Assembly (NCBI GenBank): GCA_023230825.1
Contig: JALNWO010000021.1
Coordinates: 1 to 16,396 of the forward strand
Source: Acholeplasmataceae bacterium
GTDB taxonomy: Bacteria > Bacillota_I > Bacilli_A > Acholeplasmatales > Acholeplasmataceae
Length of the DNA stretch: 16,396 nt
Reading direction: 5' to 3'
Shown: piece by piece, positions 15,148 to 16,396 of the stretch
Position numbering within the stretch: the first letter of the stretch is position 1
How the letters are laid out: each line of letters starts with the position of its first letter
Notes under the pieces: model-generated
The model's database searches: none
What the model was told of the DNA's origin: nothing
What the model saw: the letters and a program-made list of their open reading frames with translations, nothing else
Made by a program: the position numbers and the translations under genes

Positions 15148-15190
15148 GCCTATTTATCCCCTTTTTTGGCTCAATATCTTTTGATAAATA

Positions 15191-15220
15191 AAAATACGTT
15201 TACTAAAGTAAGCGTATTTT
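15191..15220 (-). terminator. Terminator hairpin downstream of the secreted membrane protein gene
   Basis: Inverted repeat AAAATACGTTTACT (15191-15204) / AGTAAGCGTATTTT (15207-15220) with one mismatch on the minus strand (a G-T wobble on the plus strand), followed on the minus strand by a T-rich run. Because it lies upstream of the metal ATPase promoter, an operator function cannot be excluded. Confidence 0.7.
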
Positions 15221-15248
15221 TATGAAATCAATTATATAACTATTTTTC

Positions 15249-16115
15249 TTAAATAAACCACAAGGTAAAAATAGCCAAAATAAACGTTGCTAAGTTGGCA
15301 ACCAAAGCATATTGGCGTGCCTTTCTTGGTGTTTGTTCGGATAAGAAAAAGTGGTAAGCAAGAACTTCTGTTAGTAAAACAAGAATTTCTCCTAAGAGGA
15401 CGACAAAAACCAAACCAAATGAGTCACCCCAGAAATAAAACCCTAAGATCATAAACATCGTTAAAAGTGATTGGGTGAAGAAGTTAATTGCGCCAACAAG
15501 AGCAAAGCTTCTTCTTAAGCGGTATTTAAAAAACCAAAGAATGAGTAATTCCACCGAAATAGTGATGATGACTCGAACCGCAAACTTCCAAGACATCGAA
15601 CCAATCGGTACGTGTTCTTTGATTGTACCAACCCCTGTTTGCGTTAGATTAAAGTTAACACCGGTTAAGTCATAAGTCATTTTAGAATAGAACATTTTTC
15701 GATCAATAACTTTTGATGTAATCATCGTGCCATCTTCAAAAATAATAGCGATTTTAAACTTCTTCGGTGCCGAAAAATAACCAACTAAAAAGACATCATC
15801 TTCATAAAATAAGTTCGCAGGTTTATTGCTGTATAATGTTCTTGATACAAACCCATCGTCATCTTGATATCCATTTAAGACATCTAAAGGAAAATCATCT
15901 TGGTAATATTCACTTAGCCAATCTCGGCCAGAATCAATATCAACAGCTGATACAGGACCATTTTTAAAAATGAGAATTTCAAAATAAAATGTCTGATCGA
16001 TACCAACAACTTCAATTCTTGCTTCTGGTTTCGCAAACATATCTGCATGCGCAGTCACTGAAAAAATAACAGCTGTCATCAATAAAATAACGATAAATGT
16101 CATTATTTTCTTCAC
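15249..16115 (-). CDS. Secreted/membrane protein of unknown function with C-terminal membrane segments
   Basis: Function unknown. 288 residues. Seen: a signal peptide (basic KK start, hydrophobic core, likely cut after TAHA), an external domain of about 150 residues starting DMFAKPEARIEVVG, then four to five membrane segments (about 175-194, 203-223, 226-247, 265-285). From memory, a family of Bacillota proteins with a mature N-terminus like ADMGPKP and a similar membrane tail exists, without assigned function; this fits but was not checked. The frame opens with GTG at 16124; I prefer GTG at 16115 because AAGGGGTGA lies five to six bases before it and gives a typical signal-peptide start. It has its own extended -10 promoter and a terminator, so it is probably monocistronic. 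Confidence 0.85.
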   Translation of the reverse strand: MKKIMTFIVILLMTAVIFSVTAHADMFAKPEARIEVVGIDQTFYFEILIFKNGPVSAVDIDSGRDWLSEYYQDDFPLDVLNGYQDDDGFVSRTLYSNKPANLFYEDDVFLVGYFSAPKKFKIAIIFEDGTMITSKVIDRKMFYSKMTYDLTGVNFNLTQTGVGTIKEHVPIGSMSWKFAVRVIITISVELLILWFFKYRLRRSFALVGAINFFTQSLLTMFMILGFYFWGDSFGLVFVVLLGEILVLLTEVLAYHFFLSEQTPRKARQYALVANLATFILAIFTLWFI

Positions 16116-16138
16116 TTTTCTCACCCCTTGTTACTTCT

Positions 16139-16147
16139 ATTATAACA
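16139..16147 (-). promoter_or_regulatory. Extended -10 promoter of the secreted membrane protein gene
   Basis: The minus strand reads TGTTATAAT about 24 bases upstream of the GTG start. No good -35 box is visible. The remaining 16148-16201 stretch shows nothing else. Confidence 0.65.
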
Positions 16148-16201
16148 TAAGAAGATAAACCTCTAACGGGCAAAATATGAAACTATTTTATGCTAGTAAC
16201 T

Positions 16202-16230
16202 AAAAAAACAAGAAGATAAATCTCCCTGTT
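16202..16230 (-). terminator. Rho-independent terminator of the gene at the right edge
   Basis: 10-base stem AACAAGAAGA (16207-16216) / TCTCCCTGTT (16221-16230), with two G-U pairs in the minus-strand RNA and a TTTA loop, followed by a seven-base T run on the minus strand. Its place 26 bases after the partial frame's stop supports that frame as real. Confidence 0.75.
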
Positions 16231-16255
16231 TTACATGTCTTACGTTAAAGAAATA

Positions 16256-16396
16256 TCATTCTTCTTTTTCTTTTTGGTTTTTCCATCGAAAATGAAAATA
16301 AAGACTTGAAATGAAAGAACCAAAAGAAAACAGCAGTAAAAGAACACCTAGAACAACATCATCTAAATCAGTTGAATTGCTTAAAAAGTAATCAAA
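16256..16396 (-). CDS. C-terminal end of a small membrane protein, truncated by window edge
   Basis: Not recognised. 46 codons are open from the window edge to a TGA stop at 16256-16258. The visible part has one hydrophobic segment (VVLGVLLLLFSFGSFISSLYF) and ends in a basic, charged tail (HFRWKNQKEKEE), so it looks like the last membrane segment of a protein with a cytoplasmic C-terminus. No start codon is present inside the window. A terminator hairpin follows at the right distance, which supports it as coding. Being short, chance is possible. Confidence 0.5.
   Translation of the reverse strand, partial: FDYFLSNSTDLDDVVLGVLLLLFSFGSFISSLYFHFRWKNQKEKEE

Overview
The window is a stretch of low-GC, AT-rich bacterial chromosome. 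Eleven of the twelve complete genes, and both partial edge genes, lie on the minus strand. TGG encodes Trp and TGA is used as a stop (ffh and the 257-codon gene end in TGA), so the standard bacterial code applies. That excludes the UGA=Trp mycoplasmas. The proteins resemble Bacillota versions: FtsY-YlxM-Ffh order, RbgA, a degenerate Pol I proofreading domain, and Shine-Dalgarno sites of the AGGAGG type. Several look reduced: FtsK has no membrane domain, and TopA keeps one zinc finger. This fits Bacillota or early-branching Mollicutes relatives (Acholeplasma, Izemoplasma, Haloplasma type), but the assignment is an inference from memory of these families.

Layout, left to right. (1) 1-1220: 5' two-thirds of polA, cut by the window edge. 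(2) 1296-3985: SRP operon transcribed ftsY > ylxM > ffh, ending in a hairpin terminator. (3) 4043-4543: tpx, a single-gene unit with its own promoter and terminator. (4) 4654-6489: topA with a near-consensus promoter (TTGACA-N16-TATAAT) and an A/T-only repeat upstream. (5) 6698-11892: a tightly overlapping five-gene operon transcribed unknown single-TM protein > ftsK > lepB > rbgA > rnhB. (6) 12067-12897: the only plus-strand gene, a Cof-type HAD phosphatase, divergent from the operon. (7) 12940-15101: a metal P1B-type ATPase followed by a small HMA metal-binding protein. (8) 15249-16115: a secreted/membrane protein of unknown function. (9) 16256-16396: C-terminal end of a small membrane protein cut by the edge.

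Most of the window is housekeeping: replication and repair (Pol I, RNase HII, Topo I), membrane targeting and processing (SRP, signal peptidase), 50S assembly (RbgA) and chromosome segregation (FtsK). The less ordinary parts are the P-type ATPase with a CPG rather than CPC transmembrane motif plus a separate HMA partner, the FtsK without membrane segments coupled to an unknown membrane protein, an RbgA whose G4 motif lacks its aspartate, an RNase HII with a clamp-binding-like C-terminus, and a recurrent TGN-extended -10 promoter pattern. No CRISPR array, tRNA, rRNA, insertion sequence or phage gene was seen. No gene-free stretch exceeds 300 bases. I did not find a clearly novel multi-gene system.
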